Source of the DNA: Microvirga sp. ACRRW
Lineage (GTDB): Bacteria; Pseudomonadota; Alphaproteobacteria; Rhizobiales; Beijerinckiaceae
Assembly: GCF_022346925.1 (NCBI RefSeq)
Contig: NZ_JAKRNJ010000009.1
Coordinates: 1-64,000 of the forward strand
Direction: 5' to 3'
Length of the DNA: 64,000 bases
Position numbers and translations under genes: made by a program. Under the pieces are notes generated by a model. It searched no databases. It was not told where the DNA came from and saw only the letters and a program-made list of their open reading frames with translations. This document shows, piece after piece, positions 17,946-27,426 of the stretch; position 1 is the first letter of the stretch, and each line of letters starts with the position of its first letter.

Positions 17946-17948
17946 CGC

Positions 17949-18629
17949 TCAGAGCGGTCCGGCATCCCGCGCGGAAAACATCGAGACCCGCTCCGGCACG
18001 TTCTCCACCGCCGGCTTGAACTCTCCGGTTTCCGGATCGCGCACCAGCAGCACGCCGGTCGCGACGCCGAAATAGGCGCCGTGGAGCTGCAGCTTGCCGC
18101 GCTCCACGAGAATACGCACGCATGGGAAGGTCATCAGGTTCTTGAGGCTGTTCTCGATGGCGGCGAGTTCGAGACGGGGCAGGTACTCTTCGAGATTGCC
18201 GTTATGCGGGCCGAGGCGCTCGCCCGCGGGCTTGATCAGGTTCATCCAGCGGCCGATGAAATCGCCCGGCGAGAGCGGCGCGGTGTCGTCGGCAAAGGCA
18301 CGCACGCCGCCGCAGCGGGCATGGCCCAGCACCACGATATGTTTCACGCGCAGCGCCTGCACGGCGAATTCGAGCGCCGCCGACGTGCCGTGATAATCGC
18401 CGCCGGTCTCGAAGGGCGGCACGAGATTTGCCACGTTGCGCACCACGAACAACTCGCCCGGGCTCGCATCGAAGATCACCTCCGGCGACACGCGGCTGTC
18501 GCAGCATCCGATCACCATCGTCTCCGGCGATTGGCCTTTCGCGGCCAAGGCCTCGAAGCGGTCCTTCTCGCGCGGAAGGCGCTCGTCGAGGAAGGCGCGA
18601 TAACCATCGGTCAGGCGCTGGGGAAACAT
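17949..18629 (-). CDS. beta-class carbonic anhydrase
   Basis: This enzyme interconverts CO2 and bicarbonate. The 226-residue product from MFPQRLTDGY has the zinc-site signatures GCCDSRVSPE (C43 and the D44/R46 dyad) and HARCGG (His and Cys ligands). I chose 18629 because a GAAGGAG site precedes it, and because the longer frame to 18695 would overlap the upstream dehydratase gene. It precedes the NUDIX gene by 3 bases. In a heterotroph it supplies bicarbonate for carboxylases. Confidence 0.94.
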   Translation of the reverse strand: MFPQRLTDGYRAFLDERLPREKDRFEALAAKGQSPETMVIGCCDSRVSPEVIFDASPGELFVVRNVANLVPPFETGGDYHGTSAALEFAVQALRVKHIVVLGHARCGGVRAFADDTAPLSPGDFIGRWMNLIKPAGERLGPHNGNLEEYLPRLELAAIENSLKNLMTFPCVRILVERGKLQLHGAYFGVATGVLLVRDPETGEFKPAVENVPERVSMFSARDAGPL

Positions 18630-18646
18630 GGGCGGCTCCTTCGCTG

Positions 18647-19585
18647 TCAGTGCGTCAGTTCGGCAAGTTTGGCGAGTTCGACATTGGCTCCGCACAGGAG
18701 CACGCCGACCCGCTCGGTTGCTTGAGGCTTATAGGCCCCTGAGATCAAAGCCGCCAGAGCCGCCGCACCGCCGGGCTCGGAGGCAATGCGGTAGTCGCGC
18801 CAAAGGATCCTTTGCGCCTCGCGGATGGCTTCGTCCTTCACGAGGGCGACATGATCGACGGTTCTGGAGCAGATGGCGTGGACGAGATCGCCCGTGTTGC
18901 GGGCGCCGAGCGAATCGGCCGCCACCGAATCCACTTCCACATCGACCGGCTTTCCGACCTGGAGCGCGGCATGAAGGGCGCGGGAGCCTTCCGGCTCCAC
19001 GCCTACCACCTTCACGCGGCCAGCCCACCAGCTTGAAATCCCGCTGATCAGGCCGCCGCCGCCGACAGCGACGAGAACCGTATCGAGGGAGGGCGCGTCA
19101 TGCTCCCATTCCAGCCCCACCGTACTCTGGCCTGTGATGGTGCTTTCAGCTGCGAAGGGATGGATGCGAAGCGCGCCGCTTTCGGCTATGTGCCGATCGC
19201 AAGCCTCCTGCGCATCCGCATAGCGCGCACCGCCGATCACCACCTCCGCCCCGTGGGAGCGGATGACGGCCACCTTCGCGGGGCTCGAGATCTCCGGCAC
19301 GAAGATGCGGGCCTTCACGCCGAGCTTGCTTGCCGCATAGGCCACCGCCGCGCCGTGATTGCCGCCGGAGGCCGCAGCCACGCCTGCTTCCGGAACCGGC
19401 TTCGACAGGAGCGTGTTGAAGGCGCCGCGCGTCTTGAAGGAGCCCGCATGCTGCAGGAATTCGAGCTTGAGGCTTAAAAAGCCCGGATGGCCGAAGGCGC
19501 CGTTCAGGTTCATCACCGGCGTGCGGCGGATATGCGGGGCGATGCGGGCGTGGGCTGCTTCGATATCGGCACGGGTGACGGTCAT
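18647..19585 (-). CDS. PLP-dependent threonine/serine dehydratase
   Basis: The 312-residue enzyme belongs to the fold-type II PLP family. The Schiff-base lysine is K51 in GSFKTRGA, the phosphate-binding loop is SGGNHG (73-78) and a glycine-rich loop VAVGGGGLISG is present. It lacks the C-terminal ACT-like regulatory domain of biosynthetic IlvA, so it is the catabolic type that deaminates threonine or serine to 2-oxo acids. It overlaps the upstream DUF429 gene by 4 bases (ATGA) and lies 17 bases ahead of carbonic anhydrase; the run DUF429-dehydratase-CA-NUDIX may be one transcript. Confidence 0.9.
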   Translation of the reverse strand: MTVTRADIEAAHARIAPHIRRTPVMNLNGAFGHPGFLSLKLEFLQHAGSFKTRGAFNTLLSKPVPEAGVAAASGGNHGAAVAYAASKLGVKARIFVPEISSPAKVAVIRSHGAEVVIGGARYADAQEACDRHIAESGALRIHPFAAESTITGQSTVGLEWEHDAPSLDTVLVAVGGGGLISGISSWWAGRVKVVGVEPEGSRALHAALQVGKPVDVEVDSVAADSLGARNTGDLVHAICSRTVDHVALVKDEAIREAQRILWRDYRIASEPGGAAALAALISGAYKPQATERVGVLLCGANVELAKLAELTH

Positions 19586-20325
19586 GATGGCTTTCGGAGC
19601 GTCCAGATGGCGACCGGTAGGCCGTGGGCGTCGCGGCCGGGCGGGTCGGGAAAGGATTGGCCTCCACCTGTCGCGAGATCGAGCGCCACGGTCAACCCCG
19701 CGAGCGCATCGAGCAGATCGTCGGCCGCCGCACCCTTCGGGGGAGAGGAGGCGATGATGGTCTCGGGTAAAAGCCCCGATGCGCTGAGAAGCGCGCGGCG
19801 CAGGCGCATGCCGGGCTCGTATGGCGCGCCCTTCACCTTCTTCGGCTGGTCGAGGGCCTGCCCTCCATTGAGCGCCCAGAAGGCGAGTTCGGGATGGACC
19901 TCGAATACCCTATCGATCAACGCAGGCCGTGACCGCAGCAGCGCGTCGATCTCGCGGATTTTCGGGAAGATGTTGAAGCCCTGTCGCGAAACCTTGCGCG
20001 GCGGATCGGAGGTTGCGAGCGCGATCCAACAGGCCTCGCCATACTCAGCCGCATAAACCGCCTGACGCGAGGGAATCGCGAAGACGGAGGATTGCCGCTG
20101 TCCGAGAAGCGGGCGGATGAGCTGTTCGGGAATGCGTCCGGAGCCGTTCGTCCGCTCGGGCAGGCCGATGGGCATATCGATCGCGATCACGGCGGGCTGT
20201 TCCGGCGCATCGGCAATTGCTGCCAAGGTCGGCGCGACAACGATTCGTGCAGAGGCAGGATTGCCGACCTCCATCAATGCCGCGATCCACCCGGCCCGGC
20301 AGCCATCGACGCCAGCAACCCACAT
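19582..20325 (-). CDS. DUF429 family protein
   Basis: The 247-residue protein begins VAGVDGCRAGWIAAL and contains AIDMPIGLPE, both typical of DUF429, whose RNase H-like fold suggests a nuclease or nucleotide-binding role that is not established. There are no membrane segments. It is the first gene of a minus-strand run and overlaps the dehydratase start by 4 bases, so the two are translationally coupled. Confidence 0.82.
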   Translation of the reverse strand: MWVAGVDGCRAGWIAALMEVGNPASARIVVAPTLAAIADAPEQPAVIAIDMPIGLPERTNGSGRIPEQLIRPLLGQRQSSVFAIPSRQAVYAAEYGEACWIALATSDPPRKVSRQGFNIFPKIREIDALLRSRPALIDRVFEVHPELAFWALNGGQALDQPKKVKGAPYEPGMRLRRALLSASGLLPETIIASSPPKGAAADDLLDALAGLTVALDLATGGGQSFPDPPGRDAHGLPVAIWTLRKPS

Positions 20326-20392
20326 CGTTCGCTTCTCCTTTGCGTGATCCCTTGAGCCCCATTAAAACCGAATGCGTATTCGAGGAACCATC

Positions 20393-21274
20393 ATGATTGC
20401 GATCTGCCCCCGCCGCAGCGCCCTCTACATGCCGGGCTCCAACGCCCGCGCCATTGAGAAGGCCAAGGCGCTTCCCGTGGACACGGTGATCTTCGATCTT
20501 GAGGACGCGGTTGCTCCCGAGATGAAAGCGGAAGCACGCGATGCCGTCTGCGCGGCGGTAAAGGCGGGCGGTTACGGTACGCGGGAACTCGTGATCCGCA
20601 TCAACAGCCTCAACACGCCTTGGAGCGAGGCGGATCTGGTATCCGCAGCGAAGGCCTCGCCCGATGCAATCCTCATTCCGAAGGTTTCGTCGCCGGACGA
20701 TCTGCTGGAGGCGGGCCGGCGCCTGCGCACTCTTGGAGCGCCGGAAACAACGCGTGTCTGGGCAATGATCGAGACGCCGCTCGCGATTTTGCAGGCGAAG
20801 GAGATCGCTGCCGTGGCGCAGGATGAAGCCTCGCGCCTTTCCTGCTTCGTCATGGGCACGAACGATCTCGCGAAAGACACGCGCGCACGTCTCACTGCAG
20901 GACGCGCGACGATGATGCCCTGGCTCATGACGGCGCTCGCGGCGGCACGTGCCTACGGGATCGATATTCTCGATGGCGTCTATAACGACCTGTCGGATGA
21001 AGATGGATTTCGGAACGAGTGCGCCGAGGGCCGCGATTGCGGCTTCGACGGCAAAACGCTGATTCATCCGAATCAAATCGCGGTCGCGAATGAGGTCTTC
21101 GCGCCCTCGCCGCATGAGGTGGAGAGCGCCCGCGCCATCGCGTCTCTCTTCGACCAGCCGGAGAATGCGGGCAAAGGCGCGATCAGCCACAACGGCCGCA
21201 TGGTCGAGCGGCTTCACGCAGAGATGGCGAAGCGCACATTGGCGCTGGCGGAGGCGATTGAAAAGCGCGCCTAA
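20393..21274 (+). CDS. CitE-like CoA ester lyase (HpcH/HpaI family)
   Basis: The 293-residue product has the family start RRSALYMPGSNARAIEKA, the metal-site motif VIFDLEDAVAPEMK, and GTNDLAKDT. I chose the ATG at 20393 because a CGAGGAACC site precedes it; the frame opens 7 codons earlier. Relatives cleave malyl-CoA, methylmalyl-CoA or citramalyl-CoA. Without CitD/CitF partners nearby, it is a stand-alone beta-hydroxyacyl-CoA lyase or thioesterase rather than a citrate lyase subunit. It is divergent from the DUF429 gene. Confidence 0.88.
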   Translation: MIAICPRRSALYMPGSNARAIEKAKALPVDTVIFDLEDAVAPEMKAEARDAVCAAVKAGGYGTRELVIRINSLNTPWSEADLVSAAKASPDAILIPKVSSPDDLLEAGRRLRTLGAPETTRVWAMIETPLAILQAKEIAAVAQDEASRLSCFVMGTNDLAKDTRARLTAGRATMMPWLMTALAAARAYGIDILDGVYNDLSDEDGFRNECAEGRDCGFDGKTLIHPNQIAVANEVFAPSPHEVESARAIASLFDQPENAGKGAISHNGRMVERLHAEMAKRTLALAEAIEKRA

Positions 21275-21281
21275 TTCCAGT

Positions 21282-21385
21282 CGTCATCCCGGACGAAGCG
21301 CAGCGAAGATCCGGGATCGTTTTCAGGAAAAGGCGCCATTCTCGTCATAAGATCCCGGGTTCTGCTGCGCAGCCCCGGGATGACG
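21282..21385. repeat. dispersed palindrome-bounded repeat, copy B
   Basis: Starts CGTCATCCCGGACGAAGCGC and ends CCCCGGGATGACG, in the same orientation as the copy at 1311-1410 with a similar interior. It lies between convergent genes. Confidence 0.8.
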
Positions 21386-21398
21386 AAATCCTTTGCGC

Positions 21399-21638
21399 TC
21401 AATCCGTCAGTTGGCGCGCCTCTTCCGGCAGCATGATCGGGATACCGTCGCGGATGGGATAGGCGAGCTTTGCGCGGCGGCTGACAAGTTCCTGGCGCGC
21501 GGAATCGTATTCCAGCGTTTCCTTGGTGAGAGGGCAGACGAGAAGCTCCAGAAGCTTCGGGTCGATGCGCGTGGCTTCCACGGGCTGCGGCGCGTCGGGT
21601 TGGGCTGGAATGTTCGACTCTACAGACATGGTGTTCAT
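21399..21638 (-). CDS. Trm112/YcaR family protein
   Basis: A 79-residue protein with the Trm112 core [18 protein letters not shown] and [17 protein letters not shown]. The zinc cysteines of eukaryotic Trm112 are reduced to one, which is usual for the bacterial form. The N-terminal 25 residues are proline-rich and probably disordered. Its role is not established; eukaryotic homologues activate methyltransferases. It ends the trx-LON-Trm112 operon, starting only 1 base after the preceding stop. Confidence 0.88.
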   Translation of the reverse strand: MNTMSVESNIPAQPDAPQPVEATRIDPKLLELLVCPLTKETLEYDSARQELVSRRAKLAYPIRDGIPIMLPEEARQLTD

Positions 21639-21639
21639 C

Positions 21640-22340
21640 CTATTGCAGCGTCGAATCGGAGCTGATGCCGCCGCGGGCGAGTTCGATCTCGGTGAGCGCG
21701 ATGAGAACTTCCGCGCGGGTTTTCAGGTTGGGCGCTTCGAGGAGCGCCTGCTTCTCGCGCACGCCGAAAGGGCTCATCATGCACAGCGCGTTCACCAGTG
21801 CCTCGTTGGGTGCTTCCTCGATGCCTCGCCAATCCACCTTCACATGCGCCGCATCGACGAAATCGCGCAGTGCTTTCAGCACGCCGTTGCGGTCCACTTC
21901 GGTCTCGCCCGCGCGGGCGGTGAAGTCGCTCGCGAAGGGCTCGAAATTCACGCGGCCCCGGCGGAAAAGGTCGATGGGCGGCAGCTCCTCCTCCACGCGG
22001 AAACGCGAGATGCCGATGAGCGTGACGAGATAGCGCCCGTCGCCGGTCTCCGCGAACTGCGTGATACGGCCCGCGCAGCCGACGGAATAGAGCTTGGGAA
22101 CGGTGGAGTTGGCGTCGCTGTCCGCATCCGGCTGGATCATGCCGATCACGCGGTCGGTTTTCAGCGCATGGTCCACCATGGCGAGGTAGCGCGGCTCGAA
22201 GATGTTGAGCGGCATCTGTCCGCGCGGCAAAAGCAGCGCGCCGGGCAGGGGAAAAACGGGAATGACCGACGGGCAATCCTCGGGCCCCCGGTATACCGCG
22301 TTCATTCCCATTCCGATCTCCCCGTTGGTCTTGAAAAGCA

Positions 22341-22341
<1 letters not shown>
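21640..22341 (-). CDS. LON peptidase substrate-binding domain protein
   Basis: The 233-residue protein consists of the Lon N-terminal domain alone ([44 protein letters not shown]) without ATPase or protease domains. Such proteins are proposed to bind substrates or partners, but their job is unknown. Its ATG overlaps the stop of the thioredoxin gene by one base, and Trm112 follows; the same trio is common in alphaproteobacteria. Confidence 0.9.
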
Positions 22342-23258
<917 letters not shown>

Positions 23259-23310
23259 GCGATCCTCGAAGGGGTGATCGTGAAAAGAGGCTTTTCGCCT
23301 AGATGGGGGC

Positions 23311-23838
23311 TTAGCCGTTGTCCGGCAATTCCGCGGGCGGTTCCGGCAGGCGAAGAATCAACGGGTCGTGGCCGGTGGCGCGCAGGAACTTCACCAGATC
23401 CTCCCGCGACACGCCGGTAGTCATGGAATTGACGAGCGGATGAAAGTTCACCCGCTCGTGCTCCATGAGGTTGGCGTCGAGCACCATGGTCACCTTGCCC
23501 TCCGTGTCGTTCACCACCGCGAAGGCCGTGACGGAGCCGGGCTCGACGCCGAGCATCGCTTTCAGCTGTTCGGCGGAGCCGAAGGAAAGGCGGCCCGACG
23601 CGCCGAGGGCCTCATGCGTGCGCTTGAGGTCGATGGCCGTGTCGTGCTTGGCGGAAATCAGGAAGTAGCGGCCCTTCTTGTCCTTCACGAAGAGGTTCTT
23701 GGAATGGGCGCCAGGAACGCTTTCCTTCACGGACTTCGATTCGGCCACCGTGAAAACGGGTTCGTGCTCGACCGTCTCGGAGGGAATGCCGAGCGCGTCC
23801 AGGCGGTCCAGCAGTTCTTTGGGGGAAAGATGAGCCAA
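23311..23838 (-). CDS. prolyl-tRNA editing protein (ProX/YbaK domain)
   Basis: A 175-residue free-standing editing domain that deacylates mischarged Ala-tRNA(Pro) or Cys-tRNA(Pro). It shows the family pattern VEHEPVFTVAES near the N-terminus, a catalytic-pocket Lys in KNLFVKDKKGRYFL, and GSVTAFAVVNDTEGKV. The N-terminal motif fits the PrdX/ProXp-ala class. It is monocistronic and opposite to the downstream tRNA-Gly. Confidence 0.88.
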   Translation of the reverse strand: MAHLSPKELLDRLDALGIPSETVEHEPVFTVAESKSVKESVPGAHSKNLFVKDKKGRYFLISAKHDTAIDLKRTHEALGASGRLSFGSAEQLKAMLGVEPGSVTAFAVVNDTEGKVTMVLDANLMEHERVNFHPLVNSMTTGVSREDLVKFLRATGHDPLILRLPEPPAELPDNG

Positions 23839-23991
23839 GTTTTGGGACTCCCGCGTATTCTTCGGCTTCTACCGGCCCGGTGGAGCAGGCTCAAGCCCGC
23901 GTCAAAAAGATTGGCGAAACCCCTTGCCAAAGGAATCGTTTTGGGGCAAATCAGCGGCCTCGAAACGATGCCTAGCGCATCGCGGAGCGGT

Positions 23992-24066
23992 GCGGGTGTA
24001 GCTCAGGGGTAGAGCACAACCTTGCCAAGGTTGGGGTCGAGGGTTCGAATCCCTTCGCCCGCTCCA
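23992..24066 (+). tRNA. tRNA-Gly (anticodon GCC)
   Basis: A complete cloverleaf with encoded CCA. Acceptor GCGGGTG pairs with CGCCCGC (one G-T pair), the D arm is GCTC..GAGC, the anticodon stem CAACC/GGTTG encloses TTGCCAA with anticodon GCC, and the T arm has GGTTCGAATCC. Discriminator T is followed by CCA at 24064-24066. Confidence 0.97.
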
Positions 24067-24072
24067 ATTTCC

Positions 24073-24100
24073 AAAAAGGCCGCCTTCGGGCGGCTTTTTT
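24073..24100 (+). terminator. terminator of tRNA-Gly
   Basis: AAAAAGGCCGCC pairs with GGCGGCTTTTTT around a TTCG loop, seven bases after the tRNA. Confidence 0.85.
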
Positions 24101-24209
24101 GCTTTCAGCTCCAGCTCGTCTCCTCATTCCAAAAGCCTAGGTCTTCCCAAAGCTTTGACCTCGCTTCGTGGGCGCTTCGAGCTACAATCCGCCCAAACTG
24201 GAGGACCCT

Positions 24210-26606
24210 ATGGCTGATGCACGGCACCTGAGCATTTTGCAGGAACTCGAGCGCAAGGTGCTCTGGCTTGCGACCTGGACGATCCACAATGCCAATCACC
24301 TGCGTCCCAACGAGGACGGGTTGAAGATCGGCGGCCATCAGGCGTCCTCGGCCTCGCTCTCCACGATTCTCACGGCGCTCTACTTCTCGGCCTTGCGGCC
24401 TGAGGATCGCGTTGCGGTGAAACCCCATGCGAGCCCGATCTTCCATGCGATTCAGTATCTGTTCGGCAACCAGACCCGCGAGAAGCTCGAAAACTTCCGC
24501 GGCTACAAGGGTGCGCAATCCTATCCCTCCCGCACCAAGGACGTGGACGACGTGGATTTCTCCACGGGCTCGGTGGGCCTCGGCGTCGCGCAGACGCTGT
24601 TTTCAAGCCTCGTGCAGGATTACGTGAAGGCCCATGGCTGGGCGAAGGATCTGCCGGAAGGCCGCATGATCTCGCTCGTGGGCGATGCGGAGATGGACGA
24701 GGGCAACATCTTCGAGGCACTGCTCGAGGGCTGGAAGCACGGCGTGCGCAATACGTGGTGGATCGTCGATTACAACCGCCAGAGCCTCGACGCCGTCATT
24801 CGCGAAGGCTTGTGGGAGCGCTTCGAAGCTCTGTTCCGCAATTTCGGCTGGGAGGTGGTGATCCTGAAATACGGATCGCTCATGCAGGAGGCCTTCGCCG
24901 AGCCCGGCGGCGAGAAGCTGCGCGCTTGGATCGATACCTGCCCGAACCAGCTCTATTCCGTGTTGACCTTCCAGGGCGGTGCGGCGTGGCGCAAGCGCCT
25001 GCTCGACGATCTCGGCGATCAGGGCCCCGTCACGCGCCTCATCGAGAAGCGCACCGATGAAGAGCTGGCGCGGCTCATGTCGAATCTCGGCGGGCATGAC
25101 ATGCCCAGCCTGCTCGACGCCTTCGAGAAGGCGCGCCAGCACGACAGGTCAGTCTGCTTCATCGCCTATACCATCAAGGGCTTCGGTCTGCCGTTGGCTG
25201 GACACAAGGACAACCATTCAGGCCTTCTGACGCCGACGCAGATGGAGGCGTGGCGCGCCACTCAAGGCGTGCGCACGGGTCATGAATGGGACAAGTTCGA
25301 GGGCGTGAAAATTGCGCAGAACGAACTTGAGACTTTCCTGAAGAAGGTGCCCTTCGTGCAGAAGGGCCGTCGTCGCTACTCGGCACCAACCGTGCCGGTT
25401 CCGGAGAAGCTGTCGTTCCCGGCCAATCCGGCGATGTCCACGCAGCAGGGCTTCGGCTTCATCCTCAATGAACTCGCGCGTTCCGATCAACAGCTCGCGG
25501 ATCGAATCGTGACGACCGCGCCGGACGTGACGGTCTCGACCAATCTCGGTGCCTGGGTGAACCGGCGCGGATTGTTCGCGCGCAACAGCATGGTCGATAC
25601 CTTCAAAAAGGAGCGGATTCCTTCGACCTTCAATTGGGAATTCTCACCGACGGGCCAGCATCTCGAACTCGGCATCGCGGAGATGAACCTCTTCATCGTG
25701 CTCTCTGCTTTAGGCCTTTCACATTCGATCTTCGGCGAGCGGTTGCTGCCTATCGGCACGCTCTACGATCCTTTCATCTATCGCGGCGCGGATGCGCTCA
25801 ATTACGCCTGCTATCAGGACGCGCGCTTCATGATCGTCGCAACGCCGTCTGGCGTGACGCTGGCGCCGGAAGGCGGTGCGCATCAATCCATCGGCACGCC
25901 GCTTGTCGGCCTAGCGCAGGATGGATTAGCGTCGTTCGAGCCTGCCTTCGTCGATGAGCTTGCCGTCATCATGCGCTGGGCTTTCGACTACATGCAGCGC
26001 AACGGCGAGGGCGAGCCGAACGAGAAAACATGGCTGCGCGACGAGACCGGCGGCTCGGTTTACCTGCGTCTTTCAACCCGCAGCCTGGAACAGCCGCAAC
26101 GCGAGATGGGTTCGGAGCTGGCCGACGAGATCATGGCGGGTGCCTATTGGCTGCGAAAGCCTGGGCCCAATGCTCAGGTGGTCGTTGCCTATACGGGCGC
26201 GGTCGCACCGGAAGCCATCGAGGCCGTGGGTCTCATGGCTGAGGATCGCCGTGATATCGGCCTTCTCGCCATCACCTCGGCGGATCGCCTCAATGCCGGC
26301 TGGACGGCGGCGCAGCGCGCCCGCGAGCGTGGGCTCGTTCACGCGAGAAGCCATGTGGAACGCCTGCTCGGCGAGGTGCCGCCCCATTGCGGGCTGGTGA
26401 CGGTGATCGACGGCCATCCGGCGACCCTTGCCTGGATGGGCTCCGTCATGGGCCACCGCACCCGTTCGCTGGGTGTGGAGCATTTCGGCCAGACCGGCAC
26501 GATCAAGGACCTCTACCGCCATTTCGGCATCGACGCGCAAGGCATCATCGCCGCTGCCGAGATGATCGCTCCCGGCAAACCCATGCGGTATCTGAAGGCG
26601 GTGTGA
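24210..26606 (+). CDS. AceE-like thiamine-diphosphate enzyme (transketolase / PDH E1 family)
   Basis: The 798-residue protein has an N-terminal ThDP-binding domain with the GDGX-type motif GDAEMDEGNIFEALLEGW and a downstream WWIVDYNRQSLD, a central pyrimidine-binding domain (ELGIAEMNLF) and a C-terminal transketolase-like domain. The layout follows single-chain AceE (E1) but is about 90 residues shorter. No E2 or E3 gene is near, so whether it works in pyruvate dehydrogenase, as a transketolase or on another 2-oxo acid is open. I chose the ATG at 24210 because GGAGG lies 5 bases upstream. Confidence 0.85.
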   Translation: MADARHLSILQELERKVLWLATWTIHNANHLRPNEDGLKIGGHQASSASLSTILTALYFSALRPEDRVAVKPHASPIFHAIQYLFGNQTREKLENFRGYKGAQSYPSRTKDVDDVDFSTGSVGLGVAQTLFSSLVQDYVKAHGWAKDLPEGRMISLVGDAEMDEGNIFEALLEGWKHGVRNTWWIVDYNRQSLDAVIREGLWERFEALFRNFGWEVVILKYGSLMQEAFAEPGGEKLRAWIDTCPNQLYSVLTFQGGAAWRKRLLDDLGDQGPVTRLIEKRTDEELARLMSNLGGHDMPSLLDAFEKARQHDRSVCFIAYTIKGFGLPLAGHKDNHSGLLTPTQMEAWRATQGVRTGHEWDKFEGVKIAQNELETFLKKVPFVQKGRRRYSAPTVPVPEKLSFPANPAMSTQQGFGFILNELARSDQQLADRIVTTAPDVTVSTNLGAWVNRRGLFARNSMVDTFKKERIPSTFNWEFSPTGQHLELGIAEMNLFIVLSALGLSHSIFGERLLPIGTLYDPFIYRGADALNYACYQDARFMIVATPSGVTLAPEGGAHQSIGTPLVGLAQDGLASFEPAFVDELAVIMRWAFDYMQRNGEGEPNEKTWLRDETGGSVYLRLSTRSLEQPQREMGSELADEIMAGAYWLRKPGPNAQVVVAYTGAVAPEAIEAVGLMAEDRRDIGLLAITSADRLNAGWTAAQRARERGLVHARSHVERLLGEVPPHCGLVTVIDGHPATLAWMGSVMGHRTRSLGVEHFGQTGTIKDLYRHFGIDAQGIIAAAEMIAPGKPMRYLKAV

Positions 26607-26615
26607 GGGTGAGCT

Positions 26616-27242
26616 TTAAGCCTGCCCTGCCTTCAGCGCCACGGTGGCGACGCCTGCGCCGATCAGCAGGCTGCCGCCGGCCTTGTTGATGAGGCCGATG
26701 GTGCGCGGGTTACGGATGGTATCCCGTGCCCGCGAGGCGATCAGCGCATAGGTGAGAACATTCGCGAAGGCCAGCACCAGGAAAGTCGCGGCGCACACGC
26801 TCACCTGCGGCAGGAAGGGAAGCTTCGGGTCGATGAATTGCGGCAGGAAGGCCACGAAGAAGACGAGGCCTTTCGGATTGAGCGCCGTCACGAGCCAGGC
26901 ATGGCCGAGCATTTTTAGAGCCGATGCGGCATCCTTGCGGGGTGTGACGTCGAGCGAGCCGCCCGCGCGCCAGAGCTTGATGCCGAGCCAGACGATATAG
27001 GCGGCCCCGACCCATTTGAGGATCGTGAAGACCGTCGCCGATGCCGCAAGAAGCGCGCCAAGGCCTACCAGCGACAGGATCATGGCCGTGAAATCGCCGA
27101 GAGCGACGCCAATCGCCATAGGCAGGGCCGTGCGCCAGCCCTGGCCGAGCGCATAGGACACGACCAGCAGGATGGTCGGCCCCGGAATCACGAGCAGCAC
27201 GGCGGCAGCGGCGGTAAAGGCGAGCCAGGTTTCGAGCGACAT
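26616..27242 (-). CDS. LysE/RhtB family exporter (second of three)
   Basis: A 208-residue membrane protein with about six hydrophobic segments. It has the LysE signature VIPGPTILLVVSYALGQGW near the N-terminus and LNPKGLVFFVAFLPQFI in the middle. It should export an amino acid or analogue. It converges on the AceE-like gene with 9 bases between stops and is divergent from the ABC exporter gene. Confidence 0.9.
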   Translation of the reverse strand: MSLETWLAFTAAAAVLLVIPGPTILLVVSYALGQGWRTALPMAIGVALGDFTAMILSLVGLGALLAASATVFTILKWVGAAYIVWLGIKLWRAGGSLDVTPRKDAASALKMLGHAWLVTALNPKGLVFFVAFLPQFIDPKLPFLPQVSVCAATFLVLAFANVLTYALIASRARDTIRNPRTIGLINKAGGSLLIGAGVATVALKAGQA

Positions 27243-27292
27243 GGTTGTTTTCTCTCTATTGGAGCGAACTCAGCCATAGAATCCTGAACCTG

Positions 27293-27317
27293 TCGAGAGA
27301 GGGCTTAAGTCTCTCGA
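27293..27317. promoter_or_regulatory. perfect inverted repeat in a divergent intergenic region
   Basis: TCGAGAGA and TCTCTCGA, 8 bp each, flank a 9-base spacer. The repeat lies between the start of the LysE-type gene (27242) and the start of the ABC exporter (27427). Position and geometry fit a dimeric repressor site or a leader hairpin. Confidence 0.4.
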
Positions 27318-27426
27318 GAAGCGACAGAACGGGGCCGATCACAGCCCGATCGGGTGGAAAAGTTTGCCGCTGGCGGGCCTTGCGTGGTAACTCGCGGCCC
27401 AACATTAAAAGAGTTTCAGGCACGTC

